Assembly: GCA_046309775.1 (NCBI GenBank)
Contig: JBKCOM010000123.1
Location: 1-64,000 of the forward strand
Source of the DNA: JAIXWP01 sp046309775
Lineage (GTDB): Bacteria; Bacteroidota; Bacteroidia; Flavobacteriales_D; Sanyastnellaceae
Length of the DNA stretch: 64,000 bases
Reading direction: 5' to 3'
Of the stretch, positions 42,953-52,756 are shown in pieces. The first letter of the stretch is position 1. Every line of letters begins with the position of its first letter. A program made the translations under genes and the position numbers. The notes under the pieces are model-generated. The model searched no databases. It had not been told where the DNA came from and saw only the letters and a program-made list of their open reading frames with translations.

Positions 42953-44605
42953 ATGAATAAAAAAGTCATTCTTTTATTTTGTACCGTTTTGTCTTTTCAA
43001 TTCAGTTTTGGTCAAGTCAAAAATCCTGAGGCCACTACCGATAAATTCAACATGCTATTGAATTATGTAGAGCACCTTTATGTGGATTCAGTGGATGCAG
43101 CCGAGCTTACAGAGCGCGCGGTTGTCGCATTGCTCGAGCAGCTAGATCCTCACTCTTCATACTTTACCGCTGAAGAAATGCAAGAGTCAAACGAGCCTTT
43201 ACAAGGCAGTTTTTCTGGAATTGGGATTTCTTTCAATATTTTAAAAGATACCATCTATGTCTTGGAACCTATTTCAGGTGGTCCATCTGAAAAACTAGGA
43301 ATCAAGGCTGGGGATAAGATCATTGAAGTTGATGGTGAACTAGTAGCTGGTATTGGAATAAAAAACTCTGGTGTTGCCTCACGACTCAAGGGGCCGAAAG
43401 GAACTAAGGTAAAAGTGGGGATTCAGAGAAAAGGAGTGAAAGATTTGATTCCCTACGAAATCACGCGCGACAATATTCCGATTTATTCTGTGGATGCAGC
43501 CTACATGGTGGCTCCAGAAGTAGGTTACATCAAAGTGGCACGCTTCGCGAAAAACACAATGGAGGAATTGAAAGCAGGAATAATCAAGTTGAAAGGTCAA
43601 GGTATGACTAGTCTCGTGCTCGACTTGCAGGGCAATGGTGGTGGCTATCTCAATACAGCAGTAGAAATGGCTGATGAGTTTATTTCGGGAGACAAGCTAT
43701 TAGTTTACACGGAAGGCAAGGCGTTTCCAAGAAAGGATGATAAAGCGAATCCCAAGCTTACTGGGCTTTTTGAAAAAGGGAAATTGATCATTCTCATTGA
43801 CGAGTCAACAGCATCAGCAAGCGAGATTGTAAGTGGCGCTGTTCAAGATTGGGATAGAGGTTTGATCATTGGCCGACGTTCTTTTGGTAAAGGACTGGTG
43901 CAACGCCAGTTCAACTTTGGCGATGGAAGTAGCATTCGTTTGACGGTTCAAAGATATTACACCCCCTCAGGCCGCAGTATTCAAAAGCCTTATGATGACG
44001 GACTTGAAGCCTACTTCAGAGACAAAGAAACTCGATATAAAAAGGGAGAATATTTCACCATGGATAGCATTCAAATGCCAGATTCTTTGAAGTATTATAC
44101 AAATATTAAAAAGCGATTGGTCTATGGTGGAGGTGGGATTTTACCCGACATTTTCGTACCCCTTGATACTACAGACAACAGTGATTACTTTGCCGACTTG
44201 ATACGCACAGGAGTCAACAACGAGTGGGCATTGACCTTTACCGACAAAAATAGAGAAGCACTTTTGGCCAAGTATCCTACAAGTGAGAAGTTCGTGAGCG
44301 AGTTTGAGCTTTCAGCGGAGGATATGAAAGACATGATAGCAATGGCTGAAAAGGAGAAAGTAGCGTTTGTGGAAGAAGATTTTAAAAGATCGGAAGAAAC
44401 CATAAAAATAAGAACTAAAGCGTTGATAGCTAGGAATTTATATGATAATGAGGCATTTTATCGCGTAATAAATCATCTTAACCCAGCGTTAAAAAAAGCC
44501 CTAGATACCCTAAATGATGGCACCTTTGATGCGATGAATCTCGGAGACGAGACTGACATCGCAAAAACGAATAAAAAACCAAATCAAAAACAAAAAAATA
44601 AGTAA
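42953..44605 (+). CDS. S41-family C-terminal processing peptidase (CtpA/Prc-like)
   Basis: A 550-residue exported protease. The frame is open from 42857, but ATG at 42953 gives a normal signal peptide (M-N-K-K-V-I-L-L-F to F-G-Q) and follows the promoter. A PDZ domain (about 70-150; G-I-G-I-S-F, then G-P-S-E-K-L-G-I-K-A-G-D) precedes the S41 core with the catalytic Ser in S-T-A-S-A-S-E-I-V (about 288) and Lys in F-G-K-G-L-V-Q (about 313). It cleaves C-terminal ends of periplasmic proteins. A DUF1573 gene follows 3 bases later. Target proteins are unknown. Confidence 0.93.
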   Translation: MNKKVILLFCTVLSFQFSFGQVKNPEATTDKFNMLLNYVEHLYVDSVDAAELTERAVVALLEQLDPHSSYFTAEEMQESNEPLQGSFSGIGISFNILKDTIYVLEPISGGPSEKLGIKAGDKIIEVDGELVAGIGIKNSGVASRLKGPKGTKVKVGIQRKGVKDLIPYEITRDNIPIYSVDAAYMVAPEVGYIKVARFAKNTMEELKAGIIKLKGQGMTSLVLDLQGNGGGYLNTAVEMADEFISGDKLLVYTEGKAFPRKDDKANPKLTGLFEKGKLIILIDESTASASEIVSGAVQDWDRGLIIGRRSFGKGLVQRQFNFGDGSSIRLTVQRYYTPSGRSIQKPYDDGLEAYFRDKETRYKKGEYFTMDSIQMPDSLKYYTNIKKRLVYGGGGILPDIFVPLDTTDNSDYFADLIRTGVNNEWALTFTDKNREALLAKYPTSEKFVSEFELSAEDMKDMIAMAEKEKVAFVEEDFKRSEETIKIRTKALIARNLYDNEAFYRVINHLNPALKKALDTLNDGTFDAMNLGDETDIAKTNKKPNQKQKNK

Positions 44606-44608
44606 GTC

Positions 44609-45145
44609 ATGAGCAACGGAGTTAAAATTGGATTACTTGTAGTAATCGCAGGTGTTCTCGGTTTAGTAGCATTTAAAATGACGAGTGCAAACGATGAGCT
44701 AGGTGCTCGCCCAGCTAATGAAGCTGCTGCTACAAGTGTAGAAGCAACAGCTTCAACCACAGGGAAAGTAGGAGCAAACCCAAATCAGTCGTCTGCTGGT
44801 CAGGCGTCGCAAGCACGCGCTAAAACCTCCATTCAGTTTGAAAAAACTGAGCACGATTTTGGAAAAATCAAGCAAGGTGATGAGGCTGAGACAAAGTTTA
44901 AATTCACTAACACTGGTAAGGAACCATTGATCATTGAAAACGCTCAAGGTTCTTGCGGTTGCACAGTTCCATCTTATCCAAAGGAGCCAATTGCACCAGG
45001 AGCTACGGGCGAAATTTTAGTGAAATTCAATAGTGCGGGTAAAAGCAATGCACAACAAAAGACTGTTACATTGACTGCCAACACAGAGCCAATTCAAACT
45101 ACCTTGACCATTAAGGCGTTTGTTGAAGCCGTTGAAAAGAAATAA
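44609..45145 (+). CDS. DUF1573-domain protein with N-terminal membrane anchor
   Basis: A 178-residue protein. A hydrophobic helix (about 6-24) anchors it in the membrane. It is followed by an Ala/Ser/Thr-rich linker (about 30-75) and a DUF1573 beta-sandwich (about 78-175). The DUF signature F-D-F-G-x-I-type start is E-H-D-F-G-K-I-K-Q-G-D, then K-F-T-N-T-G-K-E-P-L-I-I, then S-C-G-C-T. The fold resembles ASPM/MSP-like domains found in surface-associated proteins; its role is unknown. It is the second gene of the S41 protease operon and ends at a terminator. Confidence 0.9.
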   Translation: MSNGVKIGLLVVIAGVLGLVAFKMTSANDELGARPANEAAATSVEATASTTGKVGANPNQSSAGQASQARAKTSIQFEKTEHDFGKIKQGDEAETKFKFTNTGKEPLIIENAQGSCGCTVPSYPKEPIAPGATGEILVKFNSAGKSNAQQKTVTLTANTEPIQTTLTIKAFVEAVEKK

Positions 45146-45167
45146 TTGGATCATAGCATGACCAGAC

Positions 45168-45199
45168 AATCCCCCGCATTCGCGGGGGATTTTTTTTTC
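45168..45199 (+). terminator. Rho-independent terminator after the DUF1573 gene
   Basis: AATCCCCCGC (45168-45177), a 4-base loop, GCGGGGGATT (45182-45191), then a T-run. It overlaps the first codons of a longer frame from 45146, so that start is wrong for the next gene. Confidence 0.92.
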
Positions 45200-45247
45200 T
45201 ACGATTATGGAATTTTATTTTTCTTGCGTCTTTCAATAAAGAAGTTT

Positions 45248-46372
45248 ATGAGGATAGCACTTCTAACAATCATCTACGCATTGATGATGCTGAGTTTATC
45301 AGCGCAGAAAGACTCCCTTTGGACAGGAGACTTGAAGGAAATCGCTATTCGACCTTATGAACCCGATAGCGTATGGGGAAGCGGACAATTGAACGTAGCA
45401 GATTTTATTTTTTTTAATGATAAATTATTACTTCTAGTCTACGAAAAAGAGCTGCGCTGGAAATGTCAGAATGAAGGTGCAAAGACGCTTTATAGCGGCG
45501 CGCGTTGCATTCTTTTAGATGAGAATGGCAAAGAGATAGCGCATTCCGATATCATAGACCAGGAAGTAGAAAACTTTGACGGCTCTTTTCTTCAAGGGAT
45601 TTATATAAAAGCAAGAAATGGAAGGCTAAAAGTGGTAATTGAAGATGAGCGCATAGACTTTTTTGGAGTTGCAGACAATGATTTTCTTCAATATATCCAA
45701 CCGTATTTAGATTCATTAGGTAATTATGTATTTGTGAGCACGTTCGACGAGTATTATCCTTCATTTAAATATGCTCTGCTGAGTCCTGAAAAAGGCGAAC
45801 AAAAACTCTTATGTGCCATTGAGGATAAGTTTGGAATGGAGTTGTTTCGAAGTGAGTATAAATATCTTGATCCTCGTCAGCGAATGGAAGTAAATCAACT
45901 TGCCATGGACCTCAAGATGGATAAAAAGGTTATTGCCGCTTACGCTAGGGGATTTCACCACTCCATGTATTTTGAAACACCCTATGCACCCGCATTTGTT
46001 ACAAATCATAGTGCACTCATTTTTGATCATTATAACGATTCAGTTTTTGAGTTCAACAACTTCGGGGAAATGATGAATTCGTTTCATATTGACTATCACA
46101 AGTCGCAAAGGAATTTAAAATGGAAAAGAAAGGTGATATTTGACGATGTGACTGATCGCTGTTTCACACTATACTCGAAGGGCGCATCAATTTTCATTTG
46201 TGAAATAAATCTCGATGGTTCAGGTTTAGGCGAGCCAACGCAATTGTTTCATCCCTATGTAGAGGAAATAAAGGTTTCTAATGGTTACGTGTACTATATC
46301 TACCGGCCATTCGAAAGTACTCAGAAAAGGTATCTATATCGAGAACCAATATTCAGAGGAAGTTTAGATTAA
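45248..46372 (+). CDS. Exported protein of unknown function
   Basis: A 374-residue protein not assigned to a family. ATG at 45248 gives a signal peptide (1-20, ending L-S-L-S-A-Q); the frame upstream contains the terminator stem and was rejected. The body alternates hydrophobic strands with charged loops; it might be a six-bladed propeller (like BF3164-type proteins), but no motif proves that. One Cys pair is seen early (W-K-C ... A-R-C). It starts 102 bases after the DUF1573 stop, behind the terminator. Confidence 0.6.
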   Translation: MRIALLTIIYALMMLSLSAQKDSLWTGDLKEIAIRPYEPDSVWGSGQLNVADFIFFNDKLLLLVYEKELRWKCQNEGAKTLYSGARCILLDENGKEIAHSDIIDQEVENFDGSFLQGIYIKARNGRLKVVIEDERIDFFGVADNDFLQYIQPYLDSLGNYVFVSTFDEYYPSFKYALLSPEKGEQKLLCAIEDKFGMELFRSEYKYLDPRQRMEVNQLAMDLKMDKKVIAAYARGFHHSMYFETPYAPAFVTNHSALIFDHYNDSVFEFNNFGEMMNSFHIDYHKSQRNLKWKRKVIFDDVTDRCFTLYSKGASIFICEINLDGSGLGEPTQLFHPYVEEIKVSNGYVYYIYRPFESTQKRYLYREPIFRGSLD

Positions 46373-46399
46373 GTTAGGACATTTGTTTAAAGAAGTTTA

Positions 46400-46407
46400 T
46401 ACCTTTG
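46400..46407 (+). promoter_or_regulatory. -7 promoter element of the DUF5723 gene
   Basis: TACCTTTG, exact TAnnTTTG, 15 bases before the ATG at 46423. It contains the TTG of a longer frame, so that TTG cannot be the start. Confidence 0.6.
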
Positions 46408-46422
46408 AACAAAACCTTTACT

Positions 46423-47886
46423 ATGAGAACCCGAGTCATTGCTATACTAGTTGCGCTGTTATGCGCAAACATCAGAGTTTTATCCCAAACAGAAAATGCC
46501 GCTTTTTCAATTACTGGACATGGTCTTGGAACAACATTTAGCACGGATTATCAGGCGATAGGGATTAATCCCGCGAATCTCGATATTGCATCCCAATTTG
46601 AAGGTCGTCGTTATGCATTGGGGTTTTCAGAAATTGGGGCCTCATTCTACTCAGGTATTTTATCAAAGACTGATATAAGAAAGAATTTGTTTGGTGGCAA
46701 CTTCGACCAATTGTCGCGAGAGGAAAAGGCAGCATACGCTCTTGAATTTGCACAAGAAAATAATGCCTTGGACTTGGACATCATGTCCACAGGATTTAGC
46801 TTCCAAACCAACAAAGCGGGAAGTTTTGCTTTTTCAGTGAGGGATAAAGTTGATTATTATTCAAAGCTAGGACCTCAAGTTTCGGATTTATTATGGTTAG
46901 GAAATACATCAGATTATTTCACTCAATACATTCTTTCGACTGGTGACACCATTAATGGCTACCCCAACATTTCGCCTGATAGCTTGGCCTTAATAGTTCA
47001 GGGATTAAATCTGGATAATCCTCAGTCGATAGGTGAAATAACGAGAGGCACATCGATTCGTTTTAGCTGGGTCAGGGAATTCAATTTGTCTTATGGCAAA
47101 CTTTTACTTTCTACTGAAGATTTCAAAATCTTTGGGGGCGTTGGGCTCAAGTTGTTGGTGGGTCAAGGATATATGGAGATACAAAATGATAATGGCAAAG
47201 CCGAGGGCTTTAGCTCACTTTCTCCCATTTTTGATATTGACTATTCGGAAATATCAGAAAACAATCCTTCTGCATTACCCGATGATAAAAAGTTGAAACC
47301 AGTGGGCTTGGGCTATGGCTTCGATCTTGGAGCAACTGTAGTCGTAAAAGACAAACTGTATTTTAGTGCTGCTGTTACAGATATCGGCTCTATGACTTGG
47401 GATGGCAATGTTTACTCTTTGAAGGATGTTGTTCTTTCGAATTATATTTCTTCGGGAATCGAGAATTTACAATTGACAGAACAGTTGGAAGCACTCAATG
47501 GTGGCGATGGTCTGGTAGAATGGGAAGGAGAAGGCTCAATAACAACGAAGCTTCCAGCCATGATGCGCGGTGGTGTTTCGTTTATTTTCAATAATAAATT
47601 TAAGGCAGGTGTAGATATTGTCAATTCTCTAAACAATGAAGTGGGTTCATTAGAAAAGGCCAATATTGCTTTTGGCGGCGAGTTTAGTCCGCTAAAGTGG
47701 CTTCATTTCAGTGCAGGCTATATGACAGGAGGAAATTATGTGCGTAAAATTCCTGCAGGTATCCGATTTACTCCTGGCAATGGTAAATATGAGATTGGCT
47801 TCGCTTCAAGAGATTTGATTACCTTTTTTACAGACAACCAACCGACGGTGTCACTTGCAATGGGCTTCTTAAGATTTAGATTCTAG
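46423..47886 (+). CDS. DUF5723-family outer-membrane beta-barrel protein
   Basis: A 487-residue protein. The signal peptide ends R-V-L-S-Q (about 21). It continues with a G-T-x-F-S-T-D-Y-Q-A-I-G-I-N-P-A-N-L-D segment, the typical start of DUF5723 and related PorV/FadL-like barrels. About 14-16 amphipathic strands follow, and the protein ends with an aromatic residue (F-L-R-F-R-F). It is thought to sit in the outer membrane; the cargo or substrate is unknown. It could be related to PorV of the type IX system, but the resemblance is general only. Confidence 0.75.
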   Translation: MRTRVIAILVALLCANIRVLSQTENAAFSITGHGLGTTFSTDYQAIGINPANLDIASQFEGRRYALGFSEIGASFYSGILSKTDIRKNLFGGNFDQLSREEKAAYALEFAQENNALDLDIMSTGFSFQTNKAGSFAFSVRDKVDYYSKLGPQVSDLLWLGNTSDYFTQYILSTGDTINGYPNISPDSLALIVQGLNLDNPQSIGEITRGTSIRFSWVREFNLSYGKLLLSTEDFKIFGGVGLKLLVGQGYMEIQNDNGKAEGFSSLSPIFDIDYSEISENNPSALPDDKKLKPVGLGYGFDLGATVVVKDKLYFSAAVTDIGSMTWDGNVYSLKDVVLSNYISSGIENLQLTEQLEALNGGDGLVEWEGEGSITTKLPAMMRGGVSFIFNNKFKAGVDIVNSLNNEVGSLEKANIAFGGEFSPLKWLHFSAGYMTGGNYVRKIPAGIRFTPGNGKYEIGFASRDLITFFTDNQPTVSLAMGFLRFRF

Positions 47887-47916
47887 AGAAAGTACAAGGC
47901 ATTAACACAATTTTGG

Positions 47917-47946
47917 AAGGCCACGTATGTGGCCTTTCGATTTTTT
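47917..47946 (+). terminator. Rho-independent terminator after the DUF5723 gene
   Basis: AAGGCCAC (47917-47924), loop GTAT, GTGGCCTT (47929-47936), then a T-run. Confidence 0.85.
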
Positions 47947-47975
47947 ACGTTTACCTTCGAACAAACCAAATAAAT

Positions 47976-48212
47976 ATGTTCACTTCACGAAATCTCTTTG
48001 CGGCCATTCTTTCTGTAATGGTTTTGGCCATCACCGTTTTAGCCCTGCTCGGTATCTGGGGTCTGATTGAATGGTCTTTTGTACAAAAGTATTTTTGGAA
48101 AAGCGTACAGTCGCTTGTAGTATTGTTAATCAGCGCTGTTGTCATTTATTTAATTCAACAAATGTTTCACAAAGACCCTCCTGTTCAAGACAGAACAAGA
48201 GCGGATATTTAA
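47976..48212 (+). CDS. Small two-helix membrane protein
   Basis: A 78-residue protein with two membrane segments (about 8-33 and 44-61) and a short polar tail. ATG at 47976 is chosen because the earlier frame (47913) runs through the terminator. The product is unknown. A TACCTTCG at 47951-47958 is a one-mismatch -7 element. It precedes msrA by 12 bases, so they may be one transcript. Confidence 0.6.
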   Translation: MFTSRNLFAAILSVMVLAITVLALLGIWGLIEWSFVQKYFWKSVQSLVVLLISAVVIYLIQQMFHKDPPVQDRTRADI

Positions 48213-48224
48213 TGTTATTAACCT

Positions 48225-48887
48225 ATGAAATTTTCAATTATTACAATATTCTTGTCACTCCAAATGTGGAGCTGTACCGGTCAACCTTCGGCCAGTGTCT
48301 CAAACACAAAGGTGAGTCAAGATGAAATTATTAAATCTATGGATAGTTTAGAAGTAGCCACCTTAGGGGCTGGTTGTTTTTGGTGTGTTGAAGCGATTTT
48401 TCAAGACATCAAAGGAGTAAAAAAAGTAGAAAGTGGATATAGCGGAGGCGCTGTAAAGAATCCCAGCTATAAGGAAGTTTGTAATGGAACTACAGGACAT
48501 GCTGAAGTAGTTCAGGTAACATTCGATCCAAGAGAAGTTTCATTTGCGAGTATCTTGGAGGTTTTCTTTTCAACCCACGATCCGACCACACTTAATCGTC
48601 AAGGAGCAGATGTGGGAACACAGTACCGTTCAGCAATTTTTTATCACAGCGAAGATCAAAAACGTGTGGCTGAGCTTGCAAAGCAAGCCGCTCAATCAAG
48701 CGGTGATTGGACAAATCCAATCGTTACCGAAATTACTTCATATAGTAATTTCTATAAGGCAGAGGATTACCACCAAGATTATTACAATCAAAATGGAACT
48801 CAGCCATATTGCCAAATTGTGATTACTCCTAAGATTGATAAGTTCAAAAAGAAATTCGCCTCCTTGCTCAAGGAACAAGTGAAATAA
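48225..48887 (+). CDS. msrA: Peptide methionine sulfoxide reductase MsrA, probable lipoprotein
   Basis: A 220-residue enzyme that reduces S-methionine sulfoxide in proteins. The active-site motif G-C-F-W-C is at residues 50-54, with catalytic Cys51. G-Y-S-G-G and G-H-A-E-V-V-Q-V and T-Q-Y-R-S follow. An N-terminal segment (1-17) ends L-Q-M-W-S-C, a lipobox-like site with Cys17, so this copy is probably exported and anchored to protect envelope proteins. The extra 40 residues before the catalytic motif fit that. It ends at a terminator. Confidence 0.94.
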   Translation: MKFSIITIFLSLQMWSCTGQPSASVSNTKVSQDEIIKSMDSLEVATLGAGCFWCVEAIFQDIKGVKKVESGYSGGAVKNPSYKEVCNGTTGHAEVVQVTFDPREVSFASILEVFFSTHDPTTLNRQGADVGTQYRSAIFYHSEDQKRVAELAKQAAQSSGDWTNPIVTEITSYSNFYKAEDYHQDYYNQNGTQPYCQIVITPKIDKFKKKFASLLKEQVK

Positions 48888-48895
48888 GAATAAGA

Positions 48896-48918
48896 AACCT
48901 CGAAAGAGGTTTTTTTTT
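48896..48918 (+). terminator. Rho-independent terminator after msrA
   Basis: AACCTC (48896-48901), loop GAAA, GAGGTT (48906-48911), then a long T-run. Confidence 0.85.
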
Positions 48919-48977
48919 GCTTTTATCGGTCTCTTTCTGTTTTCATTTACTTTCGTGATAAAATAAGGTTTACAACC

Positions 48978-48985
48978 TATCTTTG
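48978..48985 (+). promoter_or_regulatory. -7 promoter element of the SBBP adhesin gene
   Basis: TATCTTTG, exact TAnnTTTG, 20 bases before the ATG at 49006. Confidence 0.6.
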
Positions 48986-49005
48986 GTTTTTAGCGTCAAG
49001 GATAT

Positions 49006-52000
49006 ATGAATTTACGAAAGAGGCTGACTGTTCTATTATCGGTGATTCTTTGTCTTGGCATCTTCGATGCCGCGGCGAATGATTTTTCTTTCGTGGAAAA
49101 TAAGGGGCAGTGGCCTTCGGATGTTCGTTTTGCAACAGACATAAAAGGAGGAAAGGTCTTTCTCAAGAAAAATGGATTTCGCTTTCATTTCTATGATTTA
49201 TCTGGAATTTCTCGGGTTCACAACGAAGGAAGCTATCCTAAGAACGGAGAGGAGAAGGCTAAAGGACACGTTTTTGACTTTGTCTTTTTTGAATCCAATT
49301 TGGAACCTCTTGTTTACGGTAACAGGGTGAAATCGACTCGATACAATTATTTTTTAGGAAACAAAAAAGAAAATTGGGGAAGAGGATGTCGATCGTATCA
49401 GGAAGTGGTTTATAAAGATGTTTATTCCTTAATCGATCTACGATATTACTCAACTGATTTTTCGTTGAAGTATGATTGGGTGGTTCGTCCAGGTGGTAGG
49501 CCTGAAAAAATTATGTGGCAATACCAAGGGGTAGGAAAACCAAGGATTGAAAACGGTCGATTGATCATTGCGACATCAATAAATGAAGTGATAGAGCAAA
49601 AACCTATCGCATTTCAAATTATATCTGGCAAAAAAGTATTGGTGCCTTGTGATTTTGTTTTAATAAATGGAAAGGTCTCTTTTTCTTTTCCCAAGGGCTT
49701 TGATTCTTCTTTGGAGCTGATCATTGATCCAGAATTGATTTTCTCTACCTATTCTGGAAGTACCGCAGATAATTTTGGCTTTACGGCCACTTACGATAGC
49801 GAGGGCAATTTGTATAGCGGAAGCAGCGCATTCGGTCAGGGTTATCCTACCAGTGTTGGAGCTTATCAGACCATTTGGGCAGGAGGCGACGGCCAGTTTC
49901 TTCCGGGCACAGATATAGCGATTTCGAAATATAGTAACGATGGTTCGGAGATGATTTGGAGCAGCTTTCTTGGTGGACCGCATGATGAATTAGTACATAG
50001 CCTTGTTTGCAATGCAAATGATGAAGTTATCATTTATGGAACCACGAGCAGTCCGACGTTTCCTACAACTACTGGTGCTTTTGATACATCATTTAACGGC
50101 GGTGCCATGTTTGCTCCCCAAGGGGTGGGGGTTGAATATGTGAATGGTAGCGACATCATCGTTTCTAGATTTAGCTTGGATGGTATTGATTTGGAAGCAA
50201 GTACCTTCATTGGAGGTACAGCTAATGATGGAGTAAATACAGCAGCTGCATTAAAATTCAATTATGCTGATGAGTTTCGTGGAGAAATTGATGTAGATGA
50301 CAACGGAAACGTTTTAATAGCAAGCTGCACGTTCTCTTCTGACTTTCCAATACTCGGGGGCTTTCAGTCGCAGATCGGCGGAGGATTGGATGCTTGCGTA
50401 TTTAGTTTAACTGCATCATTGACGGATATGAATTGGAGCACGTTTTACGGAAGCACAGGTCAAGAATGCGCAAACAGTATTGCGTTTAATGATGTTGGAG
50501 AGATTTATATTTGTGGAGGAACTACCAGTACGGGGTTGAATGTCCCAAGTAACGCTTACAACAGCGCTTATCTCGGAGGTTTGAGCGATGGTTATATTGC
50601 TCGTTTTTCGTCGAACGGAAGCGCGCTTGTTGGCGCCACTTTTTTTGGCTCAGAGGAATATGACCAAATCTATTTTGTAGAGGTCAATGAAAATCAAAAT
50701 GTAAATATCTACGGCCAAACGCTAGCTGATGACTCAGAGTTGATTATCAATGCGGCGTGGGGTCAACCGAATAGCGGAATGGTGATTAGTGAATTTGCCC
50801 CAAGCCTCACATCGCTGCAGTGGTCTACTGTATTTGGCACAGGAACCGGGCGTTGCAATCTTTCTCCCGCTGCGTTTACAGTAGATGTATGCGGAAAGAT
50901 TTATTTGAGTGGATGGGGGGGGAATACCAATACTTCAACCAATCCCAATACAGCATCAACCACTGGACTTCCCATCACCTCCGATGCATTTCAATCGACT
51001 ACTGATGGAAGTGATTTTTATTTACTCGTAATTGAGTCCGACGCAAGCGATATCGTTTATGGTTCCTTTTTCGGAGGAAATATTAGCCAAGAACACGTGG
51101 ATGGCGGTACTAGTCGATTTGATAAGCGTGGAGTGATTTATCAAAGTGTATGCGCAGGTTGTGGCAGCAACGATGATTTTCCAATTTTTCCGCCGGGAAA
51201 TGTAGTGAGCTCAGTCAACGGCTCAGGAAATTGTAACAATGGTGTTTTCAAATTCGATTTTCAATTGCCTTTGACCATTGCTGATTTTCAAGTTCCACCC
51301 ACCATTTGCACAGATCAGGCGTTTCAAGTGAATAACCTAAGTCAGTTTAGTCAAAGTTTTGAGTGGGATTTTGGTGGGGAGTTTCAAAGTACATTGTTCG
51401 AACCATCATATACATTCGAGAATCCAGGAACATACGAGATAGAATTAATTGTATTCAATCCCAATACATGCAATCAAACCGATACTTTGAGACGTGTTGT
51501 GGAAGTGATAGCTCCGCAATCTTCTTCATTGGAAGGAGTAGTAGCGTGCAACGATGATCCTATTTCTATTGGGCCTGAGGATGCTGATCCTTCCGCGACT
51601 TATGAATGGACTCCTGCGATATTTCTTAGTGATTTGAATGACGCTAATCCACTTTTTATTCCAGGCGAATCTACCGAGTACACCTTATTGGTGCGCTATG
51701 GAGCATGCACGGATACCATTCGTCAAAGTGTTGAAGTGATTGATTTGTCATTAACGGCTCAAGATGGTCTCACCCTCTGTGAACCAGAGGTCGTAACACT
51801 CACTGTGTCGGCGAGTCCAACCCCAACCAATTATACTTGGAGTCTCACAGATGATTTTATGAATCCTATTTCTTCGGGTCCCGCCGCCATCTCGTGGAGC
51901 TCATTGGTGTCTACACCAACTGTATTTTACATTCGAGCAACTTTGAATGGATGCAGTGTTATAGACAGCATAGAGGTTGACTTGGTGAGCTTTCAAACAG

Positions 52001-52749
52001 AAATACTAGGTGATTTTACAGCTTGTGCGGGAGATGAGATCAATTTATTCGTCTTAGATCCGAATGAGGACTTCAACTATACCTGGTCTCCAGAATCGCT
52101 CATCATAAGCGGACAGGGCTCTGCGTCTGTTGTTGTCATTGTGGATCAGACCACCAACTTTTCCGTGACGAGCACCACTGATGAAGGTTGTACAGCCAGT
52201 GATGAGGTCTCAGTACAAGTAAGTGCCTTGGAGTCTGCTTCGGTGCAGTTGAGTGCATCGGCTACAGCGATTTTGTCGGGCCAAGAAATTACACTTACAG
52301 CTCAGCCATCCGGTTTCAATTATACATGGCAACCCATTGAATTGATAGAAGGTTCGGGAAATGTGGTAGATTCAAGACCGCTGGAAACAACGACGTATTA
52401 CGTTACTATTACAGATGGGGAATGTTCGAGAGAGGATAGCTTACGGATTACCGTGGTAGACTTTGTATGTGGCCCACCATCCATATATGTGCCTAATGCC
52501 TTTACGCCCAATAAAGATGGACGAAACGAAAGAGTATTCGTTCGCGGATTGAATCTAACAAAGATTGATTTTAAAATCTATAATCGTTGGGGTGAGCTCG
52601 TTTTTGAGACCGCCGACATTGATCGCGGCTGGGATGGAACGTTTAGAGAAAAAGAAGTGGATCCAGCAGTGTATGTTTATTACCTCGAAGCGGAATGTGT
52701 AGGCGGAGAAACCTATATCGAAAAAGGAAACATCACAGTGATACGTTGA
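49006..52749 (+). CDS. DUF7948/SBBP-repeat adhesin with type B type IX sorting domain
   Basis: A 1247-residue surface protein. After a signal peptide (about 1-24) comes a DUF7948-type domain (about 25-245; F-V-E-N-K-G-Q-W-P-x-D-V). Then SBBP propeller repeats (about 245-735) with F-S-T-Y-S-G-S/G-x-A-x-D units. A PKD module follows (about 770-845, F-E-W-D-F-G-G), then Ig-like modules. The C-terminal sorting domain (about 1160-1247) starts Y-V-P-N-A-F-T-P-N-K-D-G-R-N-E. The type IX system exports such cargo and attaches it to the surface. The PorP/SprF gene follows by 7 bases, the typical SprB-SprF-style pairing. The function is likely adhesion or motility; this is inferred. Confidence 0.9.
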   Translation: MNLRKRLTVLLSVILCLGIFDAAANDFSFVENKGQWPSDVRFATDIKGGKVFLKKNGFRFHFYDLSGISRVHNEGSYPKNGEEKAKGHVFDFVFFESNLEPLVYGNRVKSTRYNYFLGNKKENWGRGCRSYQEVVYKDVYSLIDLRYYSTDFSLKYDWVVRPGGRPEKIMWQYQGVGKPRIENGRLIIATSINEVIEQKPIAFQIISGKKVLVPCDFVLINGKVSFSFPKGFDSSLELIIDPELIFSTYSGSTADNFGFTATYDSEGNLYSGSSAFGQGYPTSVGAYQTIWAGGDGQFLPGTDIAISKYSNDGSEMIWSSFLGGPHDELVHSLVCNANDEVIIYGTTSSPTFPTTTGAFDTSFNGGAMFAPQGVGVEYVNGSDIIVSRFSLDGIDLEASTFIGGTANDGVNTAAALKFNYADEFRGEIDVDDNGNVLIASCTFSSDFPILGGFQSQIGGGLDACVFSLTASLTDMNWSTFYGSTGQECANSIAFNDVGEIYICGGTTSTGLNVPSNAYNSAYLGGLSDGYIARFSSNGSALVGATFFGSEEYDQIYFVEVNENQNVNIYGQTLADDSELIINAAWGQPNSGMVISEFAPSLTSLQWSTVFGTGTGRCNLSPAAFTVDVCGKIYLSGWGGNTNTSTNPNTASTTGLPITSDAFQSTTDGSDFYLLVIESDASDIVYGSFFGGNISQEHVDGGTSRFDKRGVIYQSVCAGCGSNDDFPIFPPGNVVSSVNGSGNCNNGVFKFDFQLPLTIADFQVPPTICTDQAFQVNNLSQFSQSFEWDFGGEFQSTLFEPSYTFENPGTYEIELIVFNPNTCNQTDTLRRVVEVIAPQSSSLEGVVACNDDPISIGPEDADPSATYEWTPAIFLSDLNDANPLFIPGESTEYTLLVRYGACTDTIRQSVEVIDLSLTAQDGLTLCEPEVVTLTVSASPTPTNYTWSLTDDFMNPISSGPAAISWSSLVSTPTVFYIRATLNGCSVIDSIEVDLVSFQTEILGDFTACAGDEINLFVLDPNEDFNYTWSPESLIISGQGSASVVVIVDQTTNFSVTSTTDEGCTASDEVSVQVSALESASVQLSASATAILSGQEITLTAQPSGFNYTWQPIELIEGSGNVVDSRPLETTTYYVTITDGECSREDSLRITVVDFVCGPPSIYVPNAFTPNKDGRNERVFVRGLNLTKIDFKIYNRWGELVFETADIDRGWDGTFREKEVDPAVYVYYLEAECVGGETYIEKGNITVIR

Positions 52750-52756
52750 TTTGAAA

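Noticed and set aside
45146..45247. Upstream start (45146) for the exported unknown protein
   Set aside because: The region holds a strong terminator hairpin and gives a peptide without a signal sequence; ATG 45248 starts a normal signal peptide.
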